Shown in pieces: positions 50,742-58,816 of a stretch of DNA of 64,000 nucleotides. Position numbers and translations under genes: made by a program. Location: positions 1 through 64,000 of the forward strand of contig JAEUMR010000068.1 in the NCBI GenBank assembly GCA_016791385.1, given 5' to 3'. Within the stretch, counting starts at the first letter, position 1; the number at the start of each line of letters is the position of its first letter. Under the pieces are notes generated by a model. That model saw only the letters and a list, made by a program, of their open reading frames with translations. It was not told the DNA's origin and made no database searches. The stretch comes from Hyphomonadaceae bacterium. GTDB taxonomy: Bacteria; Pseudomonadota; Alphaproteobacteria; Caulobacterales; Aquidulcibacteraceae.

Positions 50742-52075
50742 GCATCGGCGCGCACGTCAACCAAGGCCCCCCCGAGGGCGATCGCGAGTTGGGGCATGAG
50801 GCTCTTCAGGTCGGGGTCGGCGCTCAGCGGCAGGCGCCAATCCTCGCCCACGCGTTCGATTTTGAGCTTGTTCTGCAGACCTGCTTTGTGCGCCGCCGCG
50901 ATCAGCGCGTCCTTGAGCAGCGGGGTGTTTGCGCCCCCGCCGGCCATCAGTATCACCGGTGCTTCGGCGTTGGCGACCCCGGCCTGACGGCTCACTTCTG
51001 TGACGCTGGGTTCGATGATGGCGGCAAGGGCTGCTTGCAGCGCTTTGTAGGGGGCGCTGCGCATCAATTCATCGCGCGTTACGGTGATGCTCGCATGCGG
51101 GGTGGTCAGCTGTGCGCGTCCGGCGGCGAACAACTCGCGCTTGGCGGCGCGGGCGCCAAGGCGCAGCGCGCGCCAATGCGCGTGCGCTGCTTCAGCGTCG
51201 CGCGGGCTGCGTTTGGCGGCGGCCAGATTGACGATGATCTGATCGATCTCATCGCCGGCCAAGCCGCAGCTCTGCCGCGCGGGCCGCAGCTCCGACATGA
51301 GGATTTCGCCATCGCGTTCGATGCGCTCGAAGCCGGCGATGTCGGTGGTGCCTGCGCCCATGTCGAGCAGCAGAAAAAAGCGCGGCGTCTGCGGTGCGAA
51401 GGCGGCGTAGGCGGCTGCGGCCGCGTGCGCTTCGAACACGCTGGTTTCCAGGGCGCCCGCGCCGGCCTGGGCGTGCGCGTCCGCAAGCACGGCCTTGGTT
51501 TGGGCGATGGAGACGCCTTCAGCGCCGATCAGCGCATCGGCCAGTTTGGCCGACACCACAATGGCCTCATCGAACAGCCGGCCGATGATGCGGTCAGCGT
51601 CATCGCGCGTGCGCCAGATCGGGGTGGTGTAGCGGCGCGGGGCTTGCGCCAACGGCTCAAGTCCCTCGCGCGTGAGCGCTGCGCGCACGAGCCGGTCAAG
51701 ATGGGCCAGATAGATCACCACCGCGTCGCGAAAGCTGAGCGTGCGGGTGGGATCGATCGAAGCGGGCGTCTTCAGCGCCAGCGCCGCCTCAAGGTCGCGC
51801 GCAGCGAAGATGGTCTTGAACGAGACGATCGGATCGGCGCGGCGCCGTCCTGGCGCGCGCGCCCGCGCCAAGGCGGGAGGGCCGACGAAGATCCGTCCTT
51901 CGTCGACGAAAAGCACCGAAGGGGCGAGCCAGGCAGTGTCGGCGCCGGCCGCCGCGCCCAGGGCCAGGGGTCTTGCCGCTTCGGCGATGGTGGACGCGGG
52001 CGCAAACAGGGCGGCCTTGGAAAACGAGGTGCCGAAATCGAGGCACACCCGCGCTGGCCCCAATTGTGTCGTCAC
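50738..52075 (-). CDS. Hsp70/actin-like ATPase without substrate domain
   Basis: A 445-residue protein with the sugar-kinase/Hsp70/actin fold: phosphate-1 VCLDFGTSFSKAALF at the N-terminus, phosphate-2 FLLLDMGAGTTDIAGF near residue 235, and the adenosine motif VILMAGGGANTPLLKDAL near residue 375. It ends without the substrate-binding domain of DnaK. A regulatory or assembly role linked to the envelope is possible; the partner is unknown. Confidence 0.8.
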   Translation of the reverse strand: MTTQLGPARVCLDFGTSFSKAALFAPASTIAEAARPLALGAAAGADTAWLAPSVLFVDEGRIFVGPPALARARAPGRRRADPIVSFKTIFAARDLEAALALKTPASIDPTRTLSFRDAVVIYLAHLDRLVRAALTREGLEPLAQAPRRYTTPIWRTRDDADRIIGRLFDEAIVVSAKLADALIGAEGVSIAQTKAVLADAHAQAGAGALETSVFEAHAAAAAYAAFAPQTPRFFLLLDMGAGTTDIAGFERIERDGEILMSELRPARQSCGLAGDEIDQIIVNLAAAKRSPRDAEAAHAHWRALRLGARAAKRELFAAGRAQLTTPHASITVTRDELMRSAPYKALQAALAAIIEPSVTEVSRQAGVANAEAPVILMAGGGANTPLLKDALIAAAHKAGLQNKLKIERVGEDWRLPLSADPDLKSLMPQLAIALGGALVDVRADA

Positions 52076-52204
52076 CTTGTGTCACTCCACCCTGCGCAAA
52101 TGTTAGGACACAAGCTTCTGCCGAACACAATATTTCTTAAACCAGAGGGCTGGCATGAGGGGGCGCGCTGAGGTGAGCGCGCCTGCAGGGAAGGGCCAGA
52201 ACAG

Positions 52205-52594
52205 ATGCCGCGCGCAGCCAATCTGGTCTTGACTGCAGTGCTGCTTGTGGCGGTGGCGCTGATCGCTTTCAGCGACAGCTTTTCGCCCCCGACTTTCATG
52301 CCGGCGCAGGACAAGGCCGAGCACGTGTTGGCTTTTTCGATGCTGGCCCTGGCGCTGATGACGGGCGCGAATGCGGCCGGCGTGGCGCTGGCGGCGTCGG
52401 CCTTGACTGCATTTGCCTTCGCGATCGAGTGGGCTCAGCCGCTCTGGACGGCAACGCGCGAAGGCGATCTCGCCGATGCGCTGGCGAGCTTTGCCGGCAT
52501 CGGTGTCGGGGCGCTGCTGGCGGGTCTGTTGAATCTGCTCGTGCTGGCCGTGTTCAGAAAAGATGCAGGGCTGAGAGGCCCGCAAGCAGCATGA
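52205..52594 (+). CDS. VanZ-like membrane protein
   Basis: A 129-residue protein with four membrane segments. QDKAEHVLAFSMLALAL and FAIEWAQPLWTATREGDLADALASFAGIGVGALLAGL carry the conserved polar residues of VanZ-like proteins. These occur in many polysaccharide loci, with no firmly known role. Confidence 0.8.
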   Translation: MPRAANLVLTAVLLVAVALIAFSDSFSPPTFMPAQDKAEHVLAFSMLALALMTGANAAGVALAASALTAFAFAIEWAQPLWTATREGDLADALASFAGIGVGALLAGLLNLLVLAVFRKDAGLRGPQAA

Positions 52595-52697
52595 GCCAGA
52601 GCAGCGCGCTTGCCGCGCAGGCTGCGGGCAGCACGCTCATCAGCGCCGCCGGCGCTTGCGGGGGCGCCTCTTCAAGCTCGAGCGTGCGCAGCATCAT
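52554..52697 (-). CDS. possible 47-residue membrane protein
   Basis: A short minus-strand frame, MMLRTLELEEAPPQAPAAL followed by a clear membrane helix (LPAACAASALLWLMLLAGLSAL). It overlaps the 3' end of the VanZ-like gene by 41 bases, tail to tail. No strong ribosome site is visible. The well-formed helix after an acidic head suggests a real small protein, but this is uncertain. Confidence 0.35.
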   Translation of the reverse strand: MMLRTLELEEAPPQAPAALMSVLPAACAASALLWLMLLAGLSALHLF

Positions 52698-52792
52698 GCA
52701 ATCAATTGTGCGCGCGCGATCCTTGCTGGCGCGCTAATAAGCCGGCGCGCCTTGCCGCAAATGCGCCAGCCAAGACCTGCGTTCACAATACC

Positions 52793-52810
52793 GGTTAAGA
52801 GCGGGTAACC
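52793..52810 (+). promoter_or_regulatory. GGTTA-N8-TAACC inverted repeat before the cysteine proteinase gene
   Basis: Exact five-base arms with an eight-base spacer, followed at 52836-52850 by AT-rich sequence that could hold the promoter. It is one of several GTTA/TAAC dyads in this locus. Confidence 0.45.
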
Positions 52811-52911
52811 GCGATAGCGCTAATGCCAATTCATTATATCCGTTACCCAAAGCCTAAATGCCTTTGCGGTAGGTTTGCCCCAACAAAATCATTGGTGTGT
52901 GGGGCAGTCTC

Positions 52912-53934
52912 GTGCGTTTTCTTGCAGTGTGCCTATTGGCTGCTGCATGCGCCAGTCCGCATGCGGCAGAGCGTTTGAGCAATGGTCCAGCCCGTCTGAT
53001 GGCGGGCGCGCAGATCGCAGCGCCGCAAGGCGCCGCCGATTATTGCATGCGCCGGCCGCAAGAGTGCGCCAGCGCCAGCGCCGACGAATTGCGCGGCCAT
53101 CTGCCCGCCACCGGGGCTGCGCGTTTTCAGCCCGCATCCTATTCGGCCCGTGCAGCGGCGCAAACGCAGGTGTTTGAAGCGATCATGGCCGCGCGCATGG
53201 CCAATGCCGAGCCGGCGCTGGGCGTACGCCAGGAGCGGATGACAAATCCTGCGCTGATGGCCGAACTCGCCGCTGTCAACACCGCTGTGAACCGCGCTAT
53301 TCGCCCCGCAACCGATAACGAGGCCTATGGCGTCGAAGAATATTGGGCCCGGCCGCTGCTGAGCGGAACGAGCGGCCAGGTGCGCGGCGATTGCGAAGAT
53401 TATGCGCTGGAAAAGCGCGCGCGCCTGATCGCCCTTGGTTGGGCCCCTGAGACGCTCGCCATCACCATCGCCATCGCTCCGCGCGTTGGCCTGCACGCGG
53501 TGCTGGTGGTGCAAACCGATCAGGGCGATCTGGTGCTCGATAATCTCTATAGCGCCCCGCAAGCGCTGGCTGCGCTGCCTTATACCTGGCTGTCGCGTCA
53601 GACCGGACCCGATCTTGGCCATTGGGCGGTGGCGCGGTTTGAAGGGCGTGCATCGGCCTATGCGCCGCGCAATGTCTCAAGCCCCGAGGATTTGTTCGCG
53701 GCGATGATGGACGAGCGGATGCGCCAGAATGCGCGCGCGCGCATCGAAATGGTCGCCTTTGCTCCGCTTGCTCCGATCGAACAGCAAGGCGCCCAGCTCG
53801 CCCCGGTTGCGCTGCCGGCTGCGCTCAGCCTGCGCGCCAAGCCCGCGCGCCCGGCTGCACTGTCAGCGCCAGCGCCGGTTCCAGCTTTGCGTCCCTGGCG
53901 CGTGCGCGAGGAAGATTTATGCGCGCCGCGCTGA
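52912..53934 (+). CDS. transglutaminase-like cysteine proteinase (BTLCP family)
   Basis: A 340-residue exported protein with an N-terminal signal sequence (MRFLAVCLLAAACAS; possible lipobox) and a BTLCP domain. The triad is Cys161 (RGDCEDYALEKR), His195 (VGLHAVLVV) and Asp210 (LVLDNLY). Relatives include LapG, which cleaves a surface adhesin. The C-terminal 80 residues are proline/alanine-rich. Two GTG starts are possible (52897, 52912); the second gives a classic signal peptide. It overlaps the convergent polymerase gene by 18 bases. Confidence 0.8.
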   Translation: MRFLAVCLLAAACASPHAAERLSNGPARLMAGAQIAAPQGAADYCMRRPQECASASADELRGHLPATGAARFQPASYSARAAAQTQVFEAIMAARMANAEPALGVRQERMTNPALMAELAAVNTAVNRAIRPATDNEAYGVEEYWARPLLSGTSGQVRGDCEDYALEKRARLIALGWAPETLAITIAIAPRVGLHAVLVVQTDQGDLVLDNLYSAPQALAALPYTWLSRQTGPDLGHWAVARFEGRASAYAPRNVSSPEDLFAAMMDERMRQNARARIEMVAFAPLAPIEQQGAQLAPVALPAALSLRAKPARPAALSAPAPVPALRPWRVREEDLCAPR

Positions 53935-55275
53935 GCGGCCAAGGCTGACGCCAAGAATGAAGGCGTAGAGCGCCGCGATCGCCGGCACCTGCAGGCCGAA
54001 ATCGACCAGGCCGTGCAACAAGACAAGAGCGGTGATGGCAAGCGCGCCCAAGGCCCAATCGGCGCCGGGCGCGCGCGCGCCGATGCGTATGATCGCGCGC
54101 CCGATCAGCGGCAAGAGCATCAGCGCAAAGAGGCCAAGGCCGACGATCCCGGTCTCTTCGAGCGCCTGGATGAAGATATTGTGCGCCGAGCCAGCCGAGG
54201 CGATGGCGCGCCAATTGCCGGGATTGGCGCTCAGCGCATTGAGTTCGTGATAGGCATTGAGCCCGTGTCCAAACAGGGGCCGCTGCAAGAACGCAGCCCA
54301 ATGGGTTTCAGCGATAATACGCCTCACCTGCGCGTCTTCGCCGGCAAGGGCCAAGCGTGCTATCACTTCATCGCCGCCGCGCAGGAAGAAGAGGCCAAAC
54401 AGCACAGTCAAAACCAGCAGCGGCGCGGCCAAAAAACCGGCCCGGGCATTGGCGCTGCGCAGGCGCGCTGTCGCAGCGATGATAAGGAAAAGCACGAGTG
54501 CTGCGCAAAAGGCGGCGAGTGCGCCGCGCGATGCGGTCAAGAGCAGAGCCCCAAACAACACCAGAGCGCTCGCCAATGAAAGCGGCGCGGCGGTCAAGAG
54601 CCCGATCCAACCCGCATCGGCGCGCCCGCCGAGCCGGCCGCGCGCCCCGCGCACGATCAGCACAGCAGCAACGAAGATGCAGAGTGCAAACAACATCGCT
54701 GCGGCATTGGCCGAGCCGATAGCGACATCGAGCCGCCCGCCTGGGCGCGCCTGGGCGCCAAAATAGAGATAAAGCCCGATCGCGGTGTAGATGAGGCTCC
54801 ACAGCACAAGCCAGCGCCCGCTCCAGTCGCGCGCGCGTGAGTCGGGTGCAAGCAGGGCGCCGAGCACGAAGGCGGCGCCAGCGCCTGCAAACGCGGCGGC
54901 GCCTTCCAGCGCACGATAGGGCGATAGGGCGGAGGCGCCGTTCTCCACGCCCATCGCCGCCCAGGCCGGGTGTGCGCCTGTCCACGCGTTCGCCAATGGC
55001 GTTGCGCTGGCCAAAGCCAAGCCGAGAAAAACGAGAAAGGCGCCAGCGCTCAGCCAATTGTCGGACCACAGCCGCGCGCACTTGGCCCGCGGCGATGCAA
55101 GCAGCGTCAGCGCCGCCATCGCGCACAGAAGCAGCGACAGCAGCGAGGCGGCGCTGGCGCTGTTGGCGCCGCCGGCGAGCAGGGCCAGAAACATAAGCGT
55201 GATGCACACAAGCGCGGCCAGATTGATATCGCCGGCCCGTTTCAGCAGCGCGTTCACGTCCCGTGGTCCCCTCAT
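53917..55275 (-). CDS. O-antigen ligase/Wzy-like polysaccharide polymerase
   Basis: A 452-residue polytopic membrane protein with about ten or eleven helices. The family-typical periplasmic loop appears late in the sequence: FLQRPLFGHGLNAYHEL and SAHNIFIQALEETGIVGL. It should polymerise repeat units of the exopolysaccharide or ligate them. The frame stays open on the minus strand through the facing phosphatase gene to 56022, but that part is antisense and the ATG at 55275 begins the hydrophobic protein. Confidence 0.85.
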   Translation of the reverse strand: MRGPRDVNALLKRAGDINLAALVCITLMFLALLAGGANSASAASLLSLLLCAMAALTLLASPRAKCARLWSDNWLSAGAFLVFLGLALASATPLANAWTGAHPAWAAMGVENGASALSPYRALEGAAAFAGAGAAFVLGALLAPDSRARDWSGRWLVLWSLIYTAIGLYLYFGAQARPGGRLDVAIGSANAAAMLFALCIFVAAVLIVRGARGRLGGRADAGWIGLLTAAPLSLASALVLFGALLLTASRGALAAFCAALVLFLIIAATARLRSANARAGFLAAPLLVLTVLFGLFFLRGGDEVIARLALAGEDAQVRRIIAETHWAAFLQRPLFGHGLNAYHELNALSANPGNWRAIASAGSAHNIFIQALEETGIVGLGLFALMLLPLIGRAIIRIGARAPGADWALGALAITALVLLHGLVDFGLQVPAIAALYAFILGVSLGRSARRA

Positions 55276-55364
55276 GCCTTTGGCATAATGCCGGTTTTGC
55301 CGCGGCGGTCGAGCCGCCTTGGGCGGTTGAGGCGGCGCACGCGCACGCTTATGAGCAAACGGCG

Positions 55365-56117
55365 ATGGCCTCCCTGTTTTCCTCCAAGAGCAAAGCCAAG
55401 CGGCCGAGCGCCGGCGAGGGGGTGGTGTATGCGGTCGGCGACATTCATGGCCGGGCCGATCTGTTGGCGCGCATGTTCGAGCTTCTCGAAGCCGATATGC
55501 GAAAATCGCGCGGCCCCGCTTGCGTGGTGTTCCTCGGCGATTATGTCGATCGCGGCCCCGACAGCGCCGAAGTGATCGATCTGTTGCTGTTGGGCCGGCC
55601 CGAGGGCGCGCGCTTGCGCTTTCTGAAAGGCAATCACGAAGCGGCGATGCTCTCGTTCCTGACCGATCCTGCGGCCGGACGCGCCTGGCTGCAGCATGGC
55701 GGGCTTGAGACGTTGGCCTCCTATCAGGTCTCGCCGCTGCCTTCGCTGGGCGCGGCGCCCAGCGAGGTCGAGGCGGCGGGCAAGGCGCTGCAGCAGAAGC
55801 TGCCGCAAAGCCACCGCGCCTTTTTGTCGGGGCTCGAACGCTTCGTGTTGATCGGGGATTATCTGTTCGCCCATGCCGGCGTTGATCCGGCCAAGAGCCT
55901 CGCTGGCCAAGACGATCGCGACCTGTTGTGGATCCGCCGCCGCTTTCTCGACGATCAGCGCCGCTGGGAGCATTGCGTCGTGCACGGCCACACCCCGCAC
56001 GATCAGCCGTTCGCCGACGCAAGACGGATCGGGGTCGACACCGGGGCCTATTTTTCCGGCGTGCTGACGGCGGCGCGGCTTGAGGGCGAGCAGGTGGATT
56101 TCATCGCCGCCCGTTAG
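55365..56117 (+). CDS. serine/threonine-type metallophosphatase
   Basis: A 250-residue calcineurin-like phosphatase with YAVGDIHGRADLL, VFLGDYVDRGPDS, LKGNHEAAML and VHGHTPHDQP, all metal-binding boxes present. It might remove phosphate from the Wzc kinase or another protein in the locus (inference). The start at 55365 begins the family N-terminus after a basic leader; upstream in-frame codons are less likely. Confidence 0.85.
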   Translation: MASLFSSKSKAKRPSAGEGVVYAVGDIHGRADLLARMFELLEADMRKSRGPACVVFLGDYVDRGPDSAEVIDLLLLGRPEGARLRFLKGNHEAAMLSFLTDPAAGRAWLQHGGLETLASYQVSPLPSLGAAPSEVEAAGKALQQKLPQSHRAFLSGLERFVLIGDYLFAHAGVDPAKSLAGQDDRDLLWIRRRFLDDQRRWEHCVVHGHTPHDQPFADARRIGVDTGAYFSGVLTAARLEGEQVDFIAAR

Positions 56118-56120
56118 CGC

Positions 56121-56133
56121 CCCCAATTTGGGG
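56121..56133. terminator. CCCCAA-T-TTGGGG palindrome after the phosphatase gene
   Basis: A perfect six-base-pair inverted repeat around one base, four bases after the phosphatase stop. Without a T-run it is a weak terminator candidate. The dyad GCTAAGATTAGC at 56169-56180, before wza, belongs to the TTAGC motif family. Confidence 0.35.
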
Positions 56134-56202
56134 TAAGCTTAGAAGCTTTGAAAACCGCTGCGCCCGCCGCTAAGATTAGCGCGCTTGAGCAGGGGGAAGT
56201 TT

Positions 56203-56784
56203 ATGGCGCAAGGGCGGTTTTTGGCGCGTTGGCTACTGGCGGCGCTGGCGCTGGCGCTGTGCGCGTGCGCAGGAGCGGGGCCGGTGCGCAGCGGCGATGA
56301 AAGTTCGCCCGCGCAGGTGGCGCAGGCGGCCGATTATCGCATGGGGCCGGGCGACCGGTTGCGCATTTCCGTGTTCGGCGAGAGCGAATTGACCGGCGAG
56401 TTCGTCGTCTCCAGCAATGGCATGGTCTCCTACCCGCTGATCGGGGATCATCAGGCGCAAGGCAAGACGCTGAACGAGTTCACCGACAGCCTGCGCGCAG
56501 CGTTGCAGCGTTATGTTTTGCAGCCCAATATCAGCGTCGAAGTGATGAATTACCGGCCGTTTTTCATCCTCGGCGAGGTCGAAAATCCCGGCACCTATCC
56601 CTATTCGGCTGGGCTTAATGTGATGAACGCTGTGGCCACCGCCGGGGGCTTTTCCTATCGCGCCGACACCAGGCGGGTGTTCATCAAGCATGCCGATGAA
56701 ATCGCCGAGCGCGCCTATCTGTTGACCAGCACCACCCCGGTCCTGCCAGGCGACACCGTGCGCATTCCTGAGCGGCGCTTCTGA
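56203..56784 (+). CDS. polysaccharide export lipoprotein (Wza family)
   Basis: A 193-residue lipoprotein with signal ending LALC (lipid Cys near residue 20), a Poly_export domain (YRMGPGDRLRISVFGESELTGEF; VSYPLIGDHQAQGKTLNEF) and a SLBB domain (PNISVEVMNYRPFFILGEVENPGTYPYSAGLNVMNAVATAGGF). It forms the outer-membrane export channel with Wzc below. AGGGGGAAG lies before the ATG at 56203. Confidence 0.9.
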   Translation: MAQGRFLARWLLAALALALCACAGAGPVRSGDESSPAQVAQAADYRMGPGDRLRISVFGESELTGEFVVSSNGMVSYPLIGDHQAQGKTLNEFTDSLRAALQRYVLQPNISVEVMNYRPFFILGEVENPGTYPYSAGLNVMNAVATAGGFSYRADTRRVFIKHADEIAERAYLLTSTTPVLPGDTVRIPERRF

Positions 56785-56882
56785 CGTCGCAGCTTTGTCA
56801 TCGTCGGTGTGATCAAGGTCATGCTTTCTGCGCCGCGTTTCGCTTTTTCGGGGTCAAGAGCCAAGGTTGTGCTCGACATTTT

Positions 56883-56898
56883 GTTAGAGCACGCTAAC
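56883..56898 (+). promoter_or_regulatory. GTTAG-N6-CTAAC inverted repeat before the 56.9 kb gene
   Basis: Perfect five-base arms, 36 bases before the ATG at 56934. It is the cleanest member of the GTTAG/CTAAC dyads in this locus. Confidence 0.5.
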
Positions 56899-56933
56899 GG
56901 TTTGGGCGCGCGTATCGGTCGAAGGGGGCCCTC

Positions 56934-57410
56934 ATGATCTTACGTAAACTTATTGTCGCCGCCGCGATGTTAGCGGCGCCCATGTTCGCTAGCGGTCCCG
57001 CTTGTGCGGCCATCGCAACCGAAGAACAGGCGCCGGCGGCCGCGCTCGGCAGCGCCATTCTCGGCGAGATCGCAGCCACCCCGGCCGACAAGGACGCGGT
57101 GCTTGCAGCCATCACGCGCGCCACGCGCGGGGCCGATCTGCGCGTCATCGTCGAGGCGCTGCGCCAATTGCGCCGCGGCGAAGGGCTCGAGGCCATGGTC
57201 GGGCCCGAAGGCATCGCCGGCGCGCGCGCGACGCTGGCGCGTCCGGAAGTGCAAGAGGCTTTGGCGGAATCGTTCGAAGTGGCGCAGCTGGCGCTGCAAA
57301 GCTATGGCGCAACCGGGGGCGTGCCCGCGGGCGGGGCGCCTGGCCAAGCCTTCGGTTCCGGCGGCGTTGGCGCCCCGGGCGGAGGCGGGGGCAGCGGCTA
57401 CACCAATTAA
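56934..57410 (+). CDS. secreted hypothetical protein with Gly-rich tail
   Basis: A 158-residue protein with a signal peptide (residues 1-26, ending ACA), an alpha-helical body (DKDAVLAAITRATRGADLRVIVEALRQL) and a glycine-rich C-terminus (residues 125-156). No family recognised. It lies between wza and the beta-barrel gene, so it is probably part of the export machinery or the matrix. Confidence 0.65.
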   Translation: MILRKLIVAAAMLAAPMFASGPACAAIATEEQAPAAALGSAILGEIAATPADKDAVLAAITRATRGADLRVIVEALRQLRRGEGLEAMVGPEGIAGARATLARPEVQEALAESFEVAQLALQSYGATGGVPAGGAPGQAFGSGGVGAPGGGGGSGYTN

Positions 57411-57499
57411 AGCTGCGAAGAAGCAGCGGGACGCGAGGCCAGAGCGCCTCGCTCTTGGTGCGAGCAAGGCGCAATCGTCGTCGCGATAAGGTGGGGCTC

Positions 57500-58780
57500 A
57501 TGGGCAAGAGGTTCGATATTTCGCTGGCGGTGCTGGCCGCGGCGATCGGCTGGACGGCGGCCGAAACGCCTGCCTTGGCGCAGGACGGGGACAATTTCGC
57601 GCGCGACCGCAATGTCAGCGTACGTGGCCGGGCCCGGCCTGAATATGACGCAGTCGGGGTGCGTTTGGGCGGCTTCATGGCCTTTCCCGAACTCACCGTG
57701 GCCGGCGAGTACAATGACAATGTCTTCGCCACCGAGACCAACACGCAAGAAGACACGATCTGGCATGTGACGCCGCAGCTCGACGTCAATTCGCTGTGGA
57801 GCACGCACGCGCTCAATTTCCATCTCGAGGCGCCGTCGCGTTTTTACAGCCAGCTCGACGACAACAACACCACCGACGTGATCGGGACCGTTGACGGCCG
57901 GCTCGACGTCTACCGCGACTTTTACCTGCATGGCGGACTTCAGTACGGCGACATGACCGAGCCGCTCTCGAGCACGCCGACCAATCTGCCCTTGGCCGAA
58001 CCGGTGGAATACACCAACGCCGGCGCCAATCTGGGGTTTGTGCGCGCGTTCAACCGGCTGCGCCTGTCGGGGCAGGCGCGTTATTCCAAGTTCGATTTCG
58101 AGGACGGGCTGCTGTTCAACCTGACCCCGGTCGAGCAGGACGACCGCGACCGCAGCGTGCTCGAATATGGTCTGCGCGCCGATTACGCGATCAGCCCGAT
58201 GACGGCGCTGTTCGTCGCTCTCGGCGCCAATGAGCGCAATTACCGGCTCGATCCGCCCGACACCATCGTCAATCGCGATTCGTCGGGCTACGAGGCGCTG
58301 GTCGGCGCTGATTTCGATATTTCCCGGCTGGTGCGCGGTCAGGTGGGCATTGGTTATCTGAGCCAGGATTACGATGACCCGAGTGTCGGCGAGACCAGCG
58401 GTTTGGCGGTGCGCTCGCGGGTCGAGTGGTTCCCGGACGAATTGGTCACGGTGACCTTCTCGGCCGCACGCGAAGTGGCTGACGCCGGCGCCTTCGGCGC
58501 CTCAAGCTATGTCGCCAACAATGCCAGCTTCGCCATCGATTATGAGTGGCGGCGCAACATCATTTTCGGCGTCAGCTTCGATTACAGCCTTGACGATTAT
58601 AGCGGCATCGACCGCGAAGACCGGCGCTGGGACGGCGTGCTCAAGGCCGATTATCTGGTCAATCGGGGCGTGGCGGTCTTTTTCGAGGCCGGCCATTATG
58701 AGCAGAGCTCCGACGGGGCCCAGTTCGGACGCGAATACGACATCAATCGCGCGGTCATCGGCGTGAAGCTGCGCCGCTGA
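57500..58780 (+). CDS. outer-membrane beta-barrel protein of the polysaccharide locus
   Basis: A 426-residue protein with a signal peptide (ending ALA, residue 28) and many amphipathic strands ending in arginine-aromatic pairs, finishing NRAVIGVKLRR. It looks like the BBP2-type barrels found beside Wza/Wzc genes. It probably helps secrete or anchor the polymer. GGTGGGG lies before the ATG at 57500. Confidence 0.8.
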   Translation: MGKRFDISLAVLAAAIGWTAAETPALAQDGDNFARDRNVSVRGRARPEYDAVGVRLGGFMAFPELTVAGEYNDNVFATETNTQEDTIWHVTPQLDVNSLWSTHALNFHLEAPSRFYSQLDDNNTTDVIGTVDGRLDVYRDFYLHGGLQYGDMTEPLSSTPTNLPLAEPVEYTNAGANLGFVRAFNRLRLSGQARYSKFDFEDGLLFNLTPVEQDDRDRSVLEYGLRADYAISPMTALFVALGANERNYRLDPPDTIVNRDSSGYEALVGADFDISRLVRGQVGIGYLSQDYDDPSVGETSGLAVRSRVEWFPDELVTVTFSAAREVADAGAFGASSYVANNASFAIDYEWRRNIIFGVSFDYSLDDYSGIDREDRRWDGVLKADYLVNRGVAVFFEAGHYEQSSDGAQFGREYDINRAVIGVKLRR

Positions 58781-58816
58781 GGCTAAAGACCTCGAACAGG
58801 CAAGGGCCAAGCAAGC

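Noticed and set aside
55276..56022. N-terminal extension of the polymerase-like gene
   Set aside because: The extension is antisense to the phosphatase, hydrophilic and Arg-rich. The membrane protein starts at 55275.
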